Source of the DNA: an uncultured Hellea sp.
GTDB lineage: Bacteria; Pseudomonadota; Alphaproteobacteria; Caulobacterales; Maricaulaceae
Assembly: GCA_905477785.1 (NCBI GenBank)
Contig: CAJQGR010000075.1
Span: 1-46,090, forward strand
Reading direction: 5' to 3'
Length of the DNA: 46,090 nt
The notes below the pieces were generated by a model. That model was not told the DNA's origin. It searched no databases and saw only the letters and a list, made by a program, of their open reading frames with translations. This document shows positions 27,029 to 38,158 of this stretch, one piece after another; the stretch's first letter is position 1; each line of letters opens with the position of its first letter. Position numbers and translations under genes: made by a program.

Positions 27029-29023
27029 ATGACTGAAATATCAAAATCTGAATTTGAACACAAATTAATGAGTAATGCGATTACAGCGTTATCTATGGAT
27101 GCAGTTCAGGCAGCAAATTCAGGTCATCCGGGTATGCCGATGGGAATGGCTGACGCTGCAACTGTGCTTTTTGCAAAATTCCTTAAATTTAACCCTAAAG
27201 ATCCGAATTGGCCGGATCGTGACCGTTTTATTCTTTCGGCAGGCCATGGATCTATGCTTATTTACAGTTTACTTCACTTAACAGGATACAAGGCTGTTAA
27301 TATGGAGCAAATCAAGAACTTCAGACAACTAGGTTCTATTACTGCGGGACACCCAGAATATGGACATGTCCCCGGAGTTGAAACTACTACTGGACCCTTG
27401 GGGCAGGGTATATCGAATGCAGTAGGTTTTGCTATTGCAGAAAGACAAATGAATGCGCGTTTTGGTGATGATCTAGTTGATCATTATACTTATGTAATAG
27501 CCGGAGATGGTTGTTTAATGGAGGGTATCTCGCAGGAGGCTATTTCATTAGCTGGGCATCTGAAATTAAATAAACTAATTGTATTATGGGATGATAATAA
27601 CATAACAATAGATGGAGCTGTAGGCATATCTGATAGTACAGATCAAAAAAAGAGATTTGAGGCCTGTAACTGGGATGTAATAAAAGTTGATGGTCATAAT
27701 GCAAAAAAGGTCAGTAATGCAATTCGGAGAGCTAGAAAATCATTAAAGCCTACTTTGATTGCTTGCAAAACCATCATAGGAAAGGGGTCGCCAACAAAGT
27801 CCGGAACTTCCAAGGTTCACGGTGCTCCTTTAGGTGCTGAAGAAATAATTGAAACGAGAAAGGCTATTGGTTGGAGTCATGATTCATTTATTATTCCTGA
27901 TGAGGTCTACAGGCTTTGGAAAAAACCAGGAAGAAAAGGTCGTTCAGAGCAGAAATCATGGGAAAAAAGACTTAAAGAATCTTCAGTTATGACGGAATTT
28001 AATAGAGCTATTAATGGTATCTTAAATGAAGGCTGGAAGAAAAATATGCTGGAATACAAGAAAGATCTAGTTAAGACTTCGCCTACATTAGCAACTAGAG
28101 CTTCTTCAGGTAACGCATTGAAAGTACTTACTTCTTCATTAACAGACATGATTTCTGGATCTGCTGACCTTGAAGGGTCTAATAAAACAAAAACACCATC
28201 TACAGAATCAGAAATTCAATTTAATAACTATGGTGGTAGATACATTAACTATGGGATCAGGGAACATGTGATGGGTGCAGCTATGAATGGAATGGCACTC
28301 CATGGCGGCATAATACCTTATTCCGGAACTTTTCTTGTTTTTGCAGATTATTGCCGACCTGCAATCAGACTATCAGCAATAATGGGCATTAGAGTGATTT
28401 ATGTTATGACTCATGATTCCATTGGTGTGGGTGAAGATGGCCCTACTCATCAACCGGTTGAACATGTTGCCTCTCTAAGGGCCATACCTAACCTATATGT
28501 CTTTCGTCCTGCAGACGCTATAGAAACAGCCGAGTGTTGGGAAATTTCAGTTGAGAGAACATCTGGTCCATCTTTACATGCATTAACGCGGCAAAATCTT
28601 CCTTCAGTTCGAGATTCTGTTGATAAAAATGAGTCTAAATTAGGAGCATATGTGCTCAGAAAGAGTAGCAGAAAATGTCAGATTACTTTATTGGCTAGTG
28701 GCTCGGAGGTTCATCTAGCTGTTGCGGCTTATGATAAGCTTAACTCACTGGGAATTTCATCAAAAGTGGTATCTGTTCCCTGTCTTGACTTATTTTTAGA
28801 GCAAGATGATGATTATATTAACGAAGTTATAGGTGAAAATTTACCTAAAATAGTTATTGAAGCAGGTATAAGACAAGGTTGGGAAGGAATAATTAATCGA
28901 AAAGATGGCTTTGTAGGTATGAGTAGTTTTGGGGCTTCAGCTCCAGGGAATGAATTGTTCAATCATTTTGGTATAACGACTGAAGCCATTGTTAACAAAG
29001 CTAAGAAAATGTTAGATTTATAA
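27029..29023 (+). CDS. tkt: Transketolase
   Basis: This is a thiamine-diphosphate enzyme of the non-oxidative pentose phosphate pathway, about 664 residues. SGHPGMPMGMAD and LSAGHGSML at the N-terminus, GDGCLMEG in the cofactor site, and the REH motif with its glutamate in YGIREHVMG are all present, followed by the pyrimidine-binding and C-terminal domains. The open frame begins with GTG at 27017, but ATG at 27029 fits better: GGATGA lies a few bases upstream. Its stop overlaps the ATG of the next gene by one base (TAATG). Confidence 0.96.
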   Translation: MTEISKSEFEHKLMSNAITALSMDAVQAANSGHPGMPMGMADAATVLFAKFLKFNPKDPNWPDRDRFILSAGHGSMLIYSLLHLTGYKAVNMEQIKNFRQLGSITAGHPEYGHVPGVETTTGPLGQGISNAVGFAIAERQMNARFGDDLVDHYTYVIAGDGCLMEGISQEAISLAGHLKLNKLIVLWDDNNITIDGAVGISDSTDQKKRFEACNWDVIKVDGHNAKKVSNAIRRARKSLKPTLIACKTIIGKGSPTKSGTSKVHGAPLGAEEIIETRKAIGWSHDSFIIPDEVYRLWKKPGRKGRSEQKSWEKRLKESSVMTEFNRAINGILNEGWKKNMLEYKKDLVKTSPTLATRASSGNALKVLTSSLTDMISGSADLEGSNKTKTPSTESEIQFNNYGGRYINYGIREHVMGAAMNGMALHGGIIPYSGTFLVFADYCRPAIRLSAIMGIRVIYVMTHDSIGVGEDGPTHQPVEHVASLRAIPNLYVFRPADAIETAECWEISVERTSGPSLHALTRQNLPSVRDSVDKNESKLGAYVLRKSSRKCQITLLASGSEVHLAVAAYDKLNSLGISSKVVSVPCLDLFLEQDDDYINEVIGENLPKIVIEAGIRQGWEGIINRKDGFVGMSSFGASAPGNELFNHFGITTEAIVNKAKKMLDL

Positions 29024-29439
29024 TGAAAGAGCTACCTGGAGATGTTTTTGTAACTGGTCAGCTTTTAGCAACGCAAATGTCAGCTTTAATAGATCAGGGA
29101 GTTATGACATTCATAAATAATAGACCTGATATGGAAGTTTCATTACAACCAACATCTGAAGAATTAGAAAAGATAGCAAGGGACAGGGGGGTTGATTATC
29201 ATCATATACCTATGACCGGCGGAGTAACACAAGGTTTAATAGAGGCATCTAAAACAGTATTCTCGGATTTGCCTAGGCCTATAGTAGCATTCTGTGCCAG
29301 TGGCATGAGAAGCTCTGTTTTATGGGCATTTGCTAATGTCCAAGTTTTAGGTGTTGATGAGGTAATGAATGCTTTGACTAAAACAGGTTTTAATTTGGAA
29401 CAAATTAGAGTTCCTTTGGCGCAGTCTTTAAAAAAATAG
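29023..29439 (+). CDS. TIGR01244-type phosphatase/sulfurtransferase-like protein (DUF442)
   Basis: This small 138-residue protein is of the beta-lactamase-hydrolase-like phosphatase family. The P-loop reads CASGMRS, with Cys91 and Arg96 matching the C-x4-R core of these proteins (commonly CRSGTRS). The N-terminal GQLLATQMSALIDQGVMTFINNRPD pattern is typical. The family has been linked to sulfide metabolism and to phosphatase activity, but no function can be claimed here. It is translationally coupled to transketolase, which is probably a matter of shared transcript rather than pathway. Confidence 0.82.
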   Translation: MKELPGDVFVTGQLLATQMSALIDQGVMTFINNRPDMEVSLQPTSEELEKIARDRGVDYHHIPMTGGVTQGLIEASKTVFSDLPRPIVAFCASGMRSSVLWAFANVQVLGVDEVMNALTKTGFNLEQIRVPLAQSLKK

Positions 29440-29544
29440 ATTTTAGGCTCTTTTATGGCTAATATTAATCTTTGCTTTATCCATATATGCTACATTATCG
29501 GTAATTTTGGTTCTCATAGTAATATATGAATTAGGTTAGATTAA

Positions 29545-31794
29545 ATGGTTGATAATATAACTAGTGATAAATCGATAATTATCGATGAGCATATTGATGA
29601 TGCGCTTTCTTCACGATATCTTGCATATGCATTATCAACTATTACTCAAAGGGCTCTACCCGATGTCAGGGATGGCTTAAAGCCGGTTCACAGGCGAATT
29701 TTGTATGCGATGCGTCAATTAAAACTTAATCCTGAAAATGCTTATAAAAAATCAGCAAGAATAGTTGGTGATGTGATGGGGCAGTATCACCCGCATGGTG
29801 ATGCATCAATATATGATGCTCTTGTGAAATTAAGTCAAAGTTTTTCAACACGATACCCATTAGTCGATGGACAAGGCAATTTTGGTAACATTGATGGTGA
29901 TAGCCCTGCTGCAATGAGGTATACAGAAGCTAAAATGACTTCTGCTGGAGTTGCTTTATTAGACGGGCTTGATGAAAACTCAGTTGATTTCTCATCAACC
30001 TATAATGAAGAGGATGAAGAACCTGATGTTTTGCCAGCTGGATTTCCAAACCTTTTAGCTAATGGTTCCCATGGGATTGCTGTAGGGATGGCAACTTCAA
30101 TTCCTCCGCATAACGTATCAGAAATTTGTTCTGCTGCATTACATTTAATTAAAACACCCAATGCACGGGTATCTACATTAATGGAATATATTAAGGGGCC
30201 TGATCTACCTACAGGAGGTATTATTGTAGAAACAAAAGAATCTATGCTGGAAGCCTATAAAACAGGAAAAGGAGGGTTTAAAGTAAGGTCAAAATGGTCA
30301 ACCGAAGACCTAGGCCGCGGTATGTATCAAATAATTATTACTGAGATACCCTACCAGGTTCAAAAATCTCGTTTAATTGAAAAATTAGCAGAAGTTATAG
30401 AGTCTAAAAAGGCACCATGGCTCGAAGATGTAAGAGACGAATCTACTGAAGACGTTCGTATTGTTCTTGAACCTAAAAGTAAAAATATTGACCCTCACTT
30501 ATTAATGGAGAGCTTATTCAAAATTACTGAATTAGAAAGCCGAGCTTCACTTAATATGAATGTTTTAGATGCAACTCGAACACCTCGTGTCATGAACCTC
30601 AAAGAAGTTATTCAAAGTTATTTAGATCACTTGCGTGAAGTTTTACTTAGAAGATCAAAACAGCGTCTTGAAAAAATTAATTATAGGCTAGAGGTCTTAG
30701 ATGGCTATATGAAGGCGTTCCTTAACCTAGATGAAGTTATAAGAATTATACGATATGAAGATAAACCTAAAATAGAGCTAATAAGTCATTTCCAACTTAC
30801 TGAAAGACAAGCTGATGCAATTTTAAATATGCGTTTGCGTGCTTTAAATAAATTGCAAGAAATTGAAATTAGTAACGAGAATAATCTTCTACTTGCGGAG
30901 AAAAATAATATTGAGACATTACTTGAATCGCCAGGTGAACAATGGAGTAGGATATCTGATCAAGTTAAGGCAATTAAAAATGAGTACAATTTAAAAACTG
31001 TTTTAGGTGCTAGAAGGACATCATTTTCTAATCTTCCAGAGATTGATATAGATTTAAGCAGAGCTTTCATACAAAAAGAACCAATAACTGTTGTTATGTC
31101 GGAAAAAGGCTGGATCAGAGCAATGAAAGGTCATAGCTCTGATAAAAGTGTTATTAAATACAAAGATGATGACAAAGAAAGATTTTTTCTACAATGTTTA
31201 ACTACAGATAAATTAATTATTTTTGCTTCAAACGGTAAGTTTTATACAATTGGAGCTGACAAATTGCCGGGAGGTAGGGGTAATGGAGAACCAATAAGAC
31301 TTCTCATCGATTTAGAAAATGATCATGAGCCTGTTGGAATGTTTGTTTATAATTCCGATAGAAATCTTTTAGTTGCCAGTTCTGACGGGTATGGCTTTCG
31401 GGTTAAAGAATCTGATATCGTTGCATCAACTAAAGGGGGAAGAAAGACTTTAAATGTAAAAGGTGATGCAGAAGCAATTCGATGTATTGAGATAGTAGGA
31501 GATAAAATTGCTTCTATTGGAGAAAACCGTAAAATATTAGTTTTCAATATCGATGAGCTCCCTGAAATGACTAGAGGAAAAGGGGTTAGGCTTCAAAAAT
31601 ATAAAGATGGTGGCCTTGCTGATGTGACTACATTTAAAGAGGATGAAGGGCTTAGTTTTATTGATAGCTCTGGGAGGTCAAATACAGTACAAGACTGGAA
31701 GATTCTCCAAGGAAGACGGGCTGGAGCCGGTCGCTTAGCACCACGAGGTTTTTCTCGACAAGGTCTTTTTTCTCCGGATAAAAGGCTTAATTAG
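29545..31794 (+). CDS. parC: DNA topoisomerase IV subunit A
   Basis: This 749-residue type IIA topoisomerase subunit has catalytic Tyr126 in [10 protein letters not shown] and the [12 protein letters not shown] helix (81-92), with the long coiled tower and C-terminal domain typical of ParC. Gyrase A is excluded because no GyrA box is visible in the short C-terminal domain. ParC with ParE decatenates daughter chromosomes. The position matching the quinolone-resistance serine (Ser80 in E. coli) is Ala87. The gene converges on the M16 peptidase gene, with a single base between the stops. Confidence 0.94.
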   Translation: MVDNITSDKSIIIDEHIDDALSSRYLAYALSTITQRALPDVRDGLKPVHRRILYAMRQLKLNPENAYKKSARIVGDVMGQYHPHGDASIYDALVKLSQSFSTRYPLVDGQGNFGNIDGDSPAAMRYTEAKMTSAGVALLDGLDENSVDFSSTYNEEDEEPDVLPAGFPNLLANGSHGIAVGMATSIPPHNVSEICSAALHLIKTPNARVSTLMEYIKGPDLPTGGIIVETKESMLEAYKTGKGGFKVRSKWSTEDLGRGMYQIIITEIPYQVQKSRLIEKLAEVIESKKAPWLEDVRDESTEDVRIVLEPKSKNIDPHLLMESLFKITELESRASLNMNVLDATRTPRVMNLKEVIQSYLDHLREVLLRRSKQRLEKINYRLEVLDGYMKAFLNLDEVIRIIRYEDKPKIELISHFQLTERQADAILNMRLRALNKLQEIEISNENNLLLAEKNNIETLLESPGEQWSRISDQVKAIKNEYNLKTVLGARRTSFSNLPEIDIDLSRAFIQKEPITVVMSEKGWIRAMKGHSSDKSVIKYKDDDKERFFLQCLTTDKLIIFASNGKFYTIGADKLPGGRGNGEPIRLLIDLENDHEPVGMFVYNSDRNLLVASSDGYGFRVKESDIVASTKGGRKTLNVKGDAEAIRCIEIVGDKIASIGENRKILVFNIDELPEMTRGKGVRLQKYKDGGLADVTTFKEDEGLSFIDSSGRSNTVQDWKILQGRRAGAGRLAPRGFSRQGLFSPDKRLN

Positions 31795-31795
31795 G

Positions 31796-34672
31796 TCAAT
31801 TAGTCTTATGACTATTAATCATTACTCCATCTGCATTAATTTCTATTACCGAATAACCTAAGTCCTTAATTTCACTCATATATTTATTTTTATCCCCAAC
31901 AATGACGGTAATCATATCATCAGTATTAAGATATTTTTTTGCTAAGGCATTTATTTCACTAATATCAATTTTTTTAAGTGTTTTGGCTTGATCATCAACA
32001 AAAGAAGTTTCTAAATCATAAGTCATCATTCTACTTAAGAAACTCAATTTCTGGCTGGGAGTTTCATATGCACGAGCATCACTCTGACCTATCGCAGACT
32101 TAGTGAACTTTAATTCATTGTCTGATATTCCTTTATCTCGATATTCATTTATTTCTTTCATGAACTCAACAACTGATTCAGCAGTTGAATCTGCTCTTAC
32201 CCCTGCGCTAGCTCTGTAATATCCATAGAATTCATTTCCGTTAAAAAATGAACGAGCACCATAAGTATAACCTTTATCTTCTCTTAGGTTTAAGTTTATT
32301 CGAGAGTTAAAAGCTCCTCCTAACATATAATTCATTATACCAGCTTTGAAGTACTCACCGTTAGCATCATATGCTAAGGCACGATTACCTATACGAATTT
32401 CTGATTGTGGTGCTTCAGGTTGATCAATAAAGTAAATAGTATTTCCTTTAATTGGAGGAAATGGTTGAATTTCAGGTTTAGGTACATCACCCCCAACCCA
32501 TTTATTAAGTGGGGATAATAGTTTAGTGAGTTCTGTCTCTTTTAGATCACTTACCGCAACTATGCTTGCTATTTTTGGTGAATAGTTTGTAGCGTAGAAA
32601 TTTACTACATCGTCTAATGTTAAGTTTTTAAGTGTATTCTCGGTACCAGAAGTACTATATGCAAAGCTGTTATTACTACCATATAATAATTTGTTAAATA
32701 CTTCACTAGCGGTTCTGCTAGGTTGTTTTTTAGACTGCTTCAAGTTTTGTAAAACATTATTCTTAACTCTTAGGAAGTCCTCTCGATCAAACTTAGGTTC
32801 AAGAAGTGAATTAATCGCTAGCTTTATGGTTTGATCAACATTTTTTGACAAGCTTCGTATATTAAGAACTGTATAAGTGTCACCAGCCGACCAACTATAG
32901 CTAGCACCTAATTTTGCTAATTGATTAGATATATCTTCAATACTTTCATTGTTTGTAGATTCATTCATCATAGAAGCTGTAAGTGATGCAAGGCCAAGTT
33001 TTTCTAAACTTTCATTAGACTGACCAGACTTAATTCTAAGTCTAATAGTAGTTGTTGGAACCTCGCTGTTGATTGACCCTAGAAGCGGTATCCCATTTAC
33101 CACACTTTTATATATTAATGGTGTCTTTATTATTGGGTTTGGGCCGGCATTTGGTATAATAGACCTATCAAAACTATCTTCAGGTGGAGACCAATTAAAC
33201 TTTTCATCCTTTTTGTCCTCCGGGATAATTCTTTCATAGCGTTTCCATGTATCATTATTTGCAATTTTATCTTTTTGTCCTTCGGGAACTATAGACATAA
33301 TTACGGAAGGCTTACCTTTTATGTATTCATTGTAGACTCTTAAAACGTCTTTTTTTGTGACACTTTCATATCGTCTTATATCTGCAGATATGCCGTTAGG
33401 ATCAGAACGATAAGTCTGATATGCTGCTAACTGTGTAACTTTACCTCTAACGCTTTCTAATCCATATATCATTCCAGCAACTATACTAGACTTAACACGT
33501 ATTAAGTCATCTTCATTTACCCCACGTGATTCAAATTCTTCTAATGTATCACGAATATTTTCTTCTATATTTTGTAAACTTAAGTCTCTTTGAGGGTTTG
33601 CGAGTGCAAAGATTTCGAAAGTGCATGATATTTCTCCGCATGGGTGACCAGCAGATGCCTGAAGTGCAATACCAGGTTTTTGTAAGTTCTTGTACAATAA
33701 TGATGTTTCTCCCCCTCCCATGATATTTTGTAATACATCAAGAGGTGCTTCATCAGAGTGATTGCCATGTACGGTTGGCCATGACATAAATATTAACGGA
33801 ATTCGCGCATTCTTATCTTCCAGAGAAATATATCTGTTTTCATCAATTGTAACTTGCTCATAAACTGGTTTGGTAACTGCAGGGCCACTTGGGATTGGAC
33901 TGAAATACTTATTAATCCATTTCAAAGTTTGAACCTCATCAATGTCACCACCTATGGTTAAAGTGGCGTTATTAGGTCCATACCATTTTAAAAAAAATCT
34001 TTTTAAGTCATCTATTTGAGCGCGGTCTAAGTCTTCTAAATAACCTATTGTAGACCAGCTATATGGGTGACCCTCCGGATATATTGCTTCACCCATTCTT
34101 TCACTTAAAAGTCCGTAAGGCTGGTTGTCAACACGTTGACCGCGTTCATTTTTAACTGTTTCCCTTTGAACTTCGAATGCCTCGTTTGTTACAGCAGGTC
34201 CATTGAGTAAGAAGCCCATTCTATCTGATTCAAGCCACAAAATTTTCTCAAGTTGATTTGCTGGAACTGTCTCATAATAGTTAGTTCTATCAGAATTGGT
34301 AGTGCCGTTTAAAGTGCCACCAGACTCAGTAATTAAAGAAAAATGCTGTTCATCTTTAACGTTCTTAGATCCTTGAAATAACATATGCTCAAAAAAATGT
34401 GCAAATCCTGACTTGCCAATTTCTTCTCTGCCAGAGCCAACATGATAGGTAACATCAACATGTACTAGCGGATCAGAATTATCTTTATGTAAGACTACAG
34501 TTAAGCCATTATCTAATTTGTACTTTTTAAAAGGTATTACTACTTCATTATTTTTTGATGTCACACTATCAATAAACTTAATACCTTCTGGTAAGCTATT
34601 GATTAAATTAGTATTACCATTCTGACATGCTATAAGTAATGTAGGGATTAGTAATTTAAATATAGTTCGCAT
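31796..34672 (-). CDS. M16 family zinc peptidase, predicted lipoprotein
   Basis: This 958-residue protein has two M16 (pitrilysin/insulinase-like) halves. The inverted zinc motif is HFFEH (His92, Glu95, His96), in the first half only, so the second half is the usual inactive chamber half. The N-terminus has a lipoprotein signal peptide with the lipobox LIAC, giving a lipidated Cys16, so it probably sits in the outer or inner membrane facing the periplasm. It would degrade peptides. It is a single-gene unit on the minus strand, converging on parC, and is followed downstream of its start by the TRAP operon end. Confidence 0.92.
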   Translation of the reverse strand: MRTIFKLLIPTLLIACQNGNTNLINSLPEGIKFIDSVTSKNNEVVIPFKKYKLDNGLTVVLHKDNSDPLVHVDVTYHVGSGREEIGKSGFAHFFEHMLFQGSKNVKDEQHFSLITESGGTLNGTTNSDRTNYYETVPANQLEKILWLESDRMGFLLNGPAVTNEAFEVQRETVKNERGQRVDNQPYGLLSERMGEAIYPEGHPYSWSTIGYLEDLDRAQIDDLKRFFLKWYGPNNATLTIGGDIDEVQTLKWINKYFSPIPSGPAVTKPVYEQVTIDENRYISLEDKNARIPLIFMSWPTVHGNHSDEAPLDVLQNIMGGGETSLLYKNLQKPGIALQASAGHPCGEISCTFEIFALANPQRDLSLQNIEENIRDTLEEFESRGVNEDDLIRVKSSIVAGMIYGLESVRGKVTQLAAYQTYRSDPNGISADIRRYESVTKKDVLRVYNEYIKGKPSVIMSIVPEGQKDKIANNDTWKRYERIIPEDKKDEKFNWSPPEDSFDRSIIPNAGPNPIIKTPLIYKSVVNGIPLLGSINSEVPTTTIRLRIKSGQSNESLEKLGLASLTASMMNESTNNESIEDISNQLAKLGASYSWSAGDTYTVLNIRSLSKNVDQTIKLAINSLLEPKFDREDFLRVKNNVLQNLKQSKKQPSRTASEVFNKLLYGSNNSFAYSTSGTENTLKNLTLDDVVNFYATNYSPKIASIVAVSDLKETELTKLLSPLNKWVGGDVPKPEIQPFPPIKGNTIYFIDQPEAPQSEIRIGNRALAYDANGEYFKAGIMNYMLGGAFNSRINLNLREDKGYTYGARSFFNGNEFYGYYRASAGVRADSTAESVVEFMKEINEYRDKGISDNELKFTKSAIGQSDARAYETPSQKLSFLSRMMTYDLETSFVDDQAKTLKKIDISEINALAKKYLNTDDMITVIVGDKNKYMSEIKDLGYSVIEINADGVMINSHKTN

Positions 34673-34753
34673 ATTCTATCATTTCACAAGTTAAAAAGGT
34701 GGATTAAAGTATTACTTTTAATTTAAATTACTACACATTGAGTTTGTAAATGT

Positions 34754-36328
34754 CTACTTTAATATAGCTGATGGAAGCCATGTTGCAACGCTGGGAACAC
34801 TTATCACAAGTAATATAACAATGATTTGAATAAATATAAATGGAATTACCCCATTATAAATATCTCCCGTGCGCACTTCTTTTGGTGCTACCCCTCTTAG
34901 ATAAAATAAGGCAAAACCAAAAGGTGGGGTAAGAAAGCTAGTTTGCAGATTTAATGCCATAAGAACACCTAACCATATTGGGTCCATGCCTGTTGCTAAT
35001 AATGGAGGTGCTACAAGAGGAACAACTACAAATGTTATTTCTATAAAATCAAGAAAGAAGCCTAATACAAACATAACTAGCATTACTAAACTTAAAGCAC
35101 CCCACTTTCCAAATGGAGCTGACTCTAAAAGCTCTTTAACAAGTTCATCGCCGCCAAATCCACGAAAGACAAGACTAAATACTGTTGCGCCAATTAATAT
35201 AACAAATACCATACTTGTTATTTGCATAGTAGACTCTGATACCTCAGCCAAATGCTGTCTTTTTATTAATGACAAAATTGAGAAAAATGTTGTTATCATT
35301 GCAATAAATGCTAGGAAAAGGCCAATAACAAAAGTAAATTTTTCATAGTTATTCCAAATTGTCTGGTTAAACCTAATATCTATTCCAGTTAAATCTATAA
35401 TTACCAATAGAATTAAACTTGTAGCCGCACATACAGAAGAACGTTTATACATTTTTGAATCTGATGTTTTATAGGATGCAAGATATATAGCCCCGAGAGC
35501 TCCCAGAGCAGCTCCGCGAGTGGGAGTTGCATACCCTGAGAGAATTGAACCTAAAACTGCTATAATGAGTAGTATTGGAGGAAGCATTGCTATGATTGTT
35601 CTTCTAATAAACTCCCATGGGGATGGACCATCAGGCCATGATTGTGAAGGTGCTAAAGTAGGTTTAAAATATGCTACTAAAAAAATATATATAGCGTAGA
35701 ACAGAACTAATATAAGACCGGGTACTAGGGCTCCAGCAAATAAATCTCCAACTGAAATAACCCCTGATCCTTCAAGTCCTAAAGAGCGTTGGGCTTCTTG
35801 ATATGCATTACTCATTTGATCACCAAGTATTACGAGTACTATGGACGGTGGTATTATTTGCCCTAATGTCCCAGAAGCTGCTATAGCCCCTGAGGAAAGT
35901 GCTGGAGAGTAATTTCTGTTTAGCATTGTAGGTAAGGATAAAAGACCCATAGTGACAACAGTTGCTCCCACAATACCAGTTGAGGCTGCTAATAATGCTC
36001 CTACAAAAACGACCGATACACCTAAACCGCCATGTAATGGTCCAAAAAGATTACCCATAGCCTCAAGTAAGTCTTCGGCAATTCTGGATTTCTCTAGCAT
36101 TACTCCCATGAATACAAATAATGGTACTGCCATAAGTATTTCTTTTGTAATAAGAGGGTAAATTCTTCCAGGCAAAGATAGTAAAAACTCAACTTCAAAT
36201 GTGCCTGTAATCACTCCTGCCGAAGCAAATATTAGTGATATGCCACTTAAAGTAAAAGCAACATTGTAACCACCCATTAGAGCGATACAAGTAAAAGCAA
36301 ACATAGATATAGCTAAGATATCAGCCAT
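34754..36328 (-). CDS. dctM: TRAP transporter large permease (DctM-like)
   Basis: This 524-residue membrane protein has about a dozen hydrophobic segments and the conserved family stretches LFVFMGVMLE, TGIVGATVVTMG and SGTLGQIIPPSIVLVILGD. It is the main sodium-coupled channel of the TRAP carrier. A longer loop near 285-340 follows the midpoint of the protein. Its ATG overlaps the dctQ stop by one base. It is the last gene of the operon, and no convincing terminator lies between it and the M16 gene. Confidence 0.93.
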   Translation of the reverse strand: MADILAISMFAFTCIALMGGYNVAFTLSGISLIFASAGVITGTFEVEFLLSLPGRIYPLITKEILMAVPLFVFMGVMLEKSRIAEDLLEAMGNLFGPLHGGLGVSVVFVGALLAASTGIVGATVVTMGLLSLPTMLNRNYSPALSSGAIAASGTLGQIIPPSIVLVILGDQMSNAYQEAQRSLGLEGSGVISVGDLFAGALVPGLILVLFYAIYIFLVAYFKPTLAPSQSWPDGPSPWEFIRRTIIAMLPPILLIIAVLGSILSGYATPTRGAALGALGAIYLASYKTSDSKMYKRSSVCAATSLILLVIIDLTGIDIRFNQTIWNNYEKFTFVIGLFLAFIAMITTFFSILSLIKRQHLAEVSESTMQITSMVFVILIGATVFSLVFRGFGGDELVKELLESAPFGKWGALSLVMLVMFVLGFFLDFIEITFVVVPLVAPPLLATGMDPIWLGVLMALNLQTSFLTPPFGFALFYLRGVAPKEVRTGDIYNGVIPFIFIQIIVILLVISVPSVATWLPSAILK

Positions 36329-37026
36329 TATGTATTTTTATCTTCATAGGTAAAGAGATTGTCAAAATTATCTGGTAGTTTTGGTTTTTCATGACGGTAA
36401 ATATGCATAACCGCTCTCAATGCTATTGATAGACCCTGAATAATCATTAGTAAAGAGAAGGCGGGAATTAACGTTTTGAGAATAAATTCCCCTTTAATGC
36501 CGTCAACTTCAGAGGATCCCTCTAGAAATCTCCAAGATGTACTAACGAATGATTGGGAATTCCATAATATAATAATACATACGGGGAGTAAGAAAGCATA
36601 AAAACCAATAATTTCAACGCATGATCTGGTTATGCTATTCATTTTACTATAGAAAATATCAACTCGAACATGCTTGCTAGCTAATAAAGTGGAAGCGGCA
36701 CCTAGCATGATAACTGAGGCATGGATGTACTCACTTGTTTCGAAAAGTTTTGTCCAGCTTTTACCAAATATTGACAATGCAAATATTGAAAAAGATATTG
36801 TTAAAACCATTAGAGGTAGCAGCCATTTAATGATTTTACCTATAAAATAATTAAAGCTGTCTATGGTGCTTACTATACCATAGGACATTTTTCTTAAGAT
36901 CAGATTGTTAAAAAATATAATGTATATAATTGGTAGAATTATTAAAGGAAAAAAAGTCCACCCAATTGCCTGTAATACGATTGATAAAGTATCGATTAAA
37001 TCAGTATTCTTTGTAAGATCATTCAT
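36328..37026 (-). CDS. dctQ: TRAP transporter small permease (DctQ-like)
   Basis: This is a membrane protein of about 232 residues with four hydrophobic segments, the size and topology of DctQ. The open frame allows ATG at 37044 or ATG at 37026; I chose 37026 because it leaves an eight-base overlap with dctP, whereas the first gives 26. Neither has a strong ribosome binding site. The protein assembles with DctM and gives structural support to the carrier. The family's conserved residues are few, so position between dctP and dctM supports the call. Confidence 0.87.
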   Translation of the reverse strand: MNDLTKNTDLIDTLSIVLQAIGWTFFPLIILPIIYIIFFNNLILRKMSYGIVSTIDSFNYFIGKIIKWLLPLMVLTISFSIFALSIFGKSWTKLFETSEYIHASVIMLGAASTLLASKHVRVDIFYSKMNSITRSCVEIIGFYAFLLPVCIIILWNSQSFVSTSWRFLEGSSEVDGIKGEFILKTLIPAFSLLMIIQGLSIALRAVMHIYRHEKPKLPDNFDNLFTYEDKNT

Positions 37027-38158
37027 CTGAAATTTTTCTTGCATTTATATAAAGTCCATCGCTCATTTCAGTCCACTTGCTATAAGAATTTCTTGCTTTT
37101 ATATAAGATTGATAAATTGTAGCTGTTCGTTTATCTGCATTTCCTAATTCATAAACAACATCTTTACTTATCTTGCCTATTTCTTTCATTATTTCATCTG
37201 AAAAATAACGTGGAGAAATATTGTGGTCTTTTTTCAGAATACTCAATGCTTTTGCATTTTCATGAGTGTATTCTCCAAGACTTGCATCGTTGGCTGATTT
37301 ACATGCATATTTAATAATGGATTGTTCAGACGTTGATAAGGTATTCCATACATCAAGATTTATACCTACTGCCAAAGAGGCACCAGGTTCATGAAATCCA
37401 GGTGCATAATAATACGGCGCTTCACGGTAGAAACCAAATGCATAATCATTCCAGGGGCCAACCCATTCTGTTGCATCTATGGAGCCTGATTGTAATGCCT
37501 GATAAATTTCCCCACCTGATAGCTGAACGGCAGCGCCACCAAGACGTCTTATAACCTCTCCACCTAAACCAGGCATTCGCATTTTAAGCCCTTTAAAGTC
37601 TTCAAGTGAGTTAATTTTTTTCTTAAACCATCCACCGGTCTGATGACCAGTATTTCCCGCTTGGAATGGTTTAATATTGAAATCTGCTGATAAATCATCC
37701 CATAGTTTTTGACCTCCCCCATGATCTATCCAGCCCATGATCTCTGCAGCTGTCATTCCCATGGGAACAGACGTAAAGAACGAAAAACCTTTTGACTTAC
37801 CTTGCCAATAGTATTCGGCTCCATGATACATGTCTGCAGCGCCAGAAGCTGTAGCATCAAAACTTTCCATAGCACCTACAAGTTCTCCAGCTGCGTAAAC
37901 TTTGACCTCCATAGCACCCGAAGTCATTTCGCTTAATGCGCTGGCAAACCGGTTGGGCATTTGACCTAAACCTGGAAAGTCCTTGGGCCAAGTTGTGACC
38001 ATTCTAAAGCGTTTAATTCCTTTTGCTATATTTGGTGTTGATATTGCAGATTCTTTATTGATAGATTGTTTATTATTGTCTTTATTACCCAATATAGCTG
38101 TAACACCTGTCCCCGTTGCTACAGCGGCTACTGCTCCTAGTATTTGGCGTCTTTTCAT
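37019..38158 (-). CDS. dctP: TRAP transporter substrate-binding protein (DctP/TakP-like)
   Basis: This 379-residue periplasmic binding protein has an N-terminus MKRRQILGAVAAVATG typical of a Tat-type signal. TTWPKDFPGLGQ and the ligand-site segments KMRMPGLGGEV and DATEWVGPWND resemble TakP, which binds 2-oxo acids with a sodium ion. Substrate is therefore likely a small keto or carboxylic acid, but not certain. Its ATG directly follows the bpt stop codon (TAA-ATG on the minus strand). It feeds the DctQM permease. Confidence 0.92.
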   Translation of the reverse strand: MKRRQILGAVAAVATGTGVTAILGNKDNNKQSINKESAISTPNIAKGIKRFRMVTTWPKDFPGLGQMPNRFASALSEMTSGAMEVKVYAAGELVGAMESFDATASGAADMYHGAEYYWQGKSKGFSFFTSVPMGMTAAEIMGWIDHGGGQKLWDDLSADFNIKPFQAGNTGHQTGGWFKKKINSLEDFKGLKMRMPGLGGEVIRRLGGAAVQLSGGEIYQALQSGSIDATEWVGPWNDYAFGFYREAPYYYAPGFHEPGASLAVGINLDVWNTLSTSEQSIIKYACKSANDASLGEYTHENAKALSILKKDHNISPRYFSDEIMKEIGKISKDVVYELGNADKRTATIYQSYIKARNSYSKWTEMSDGLYINARKISDE

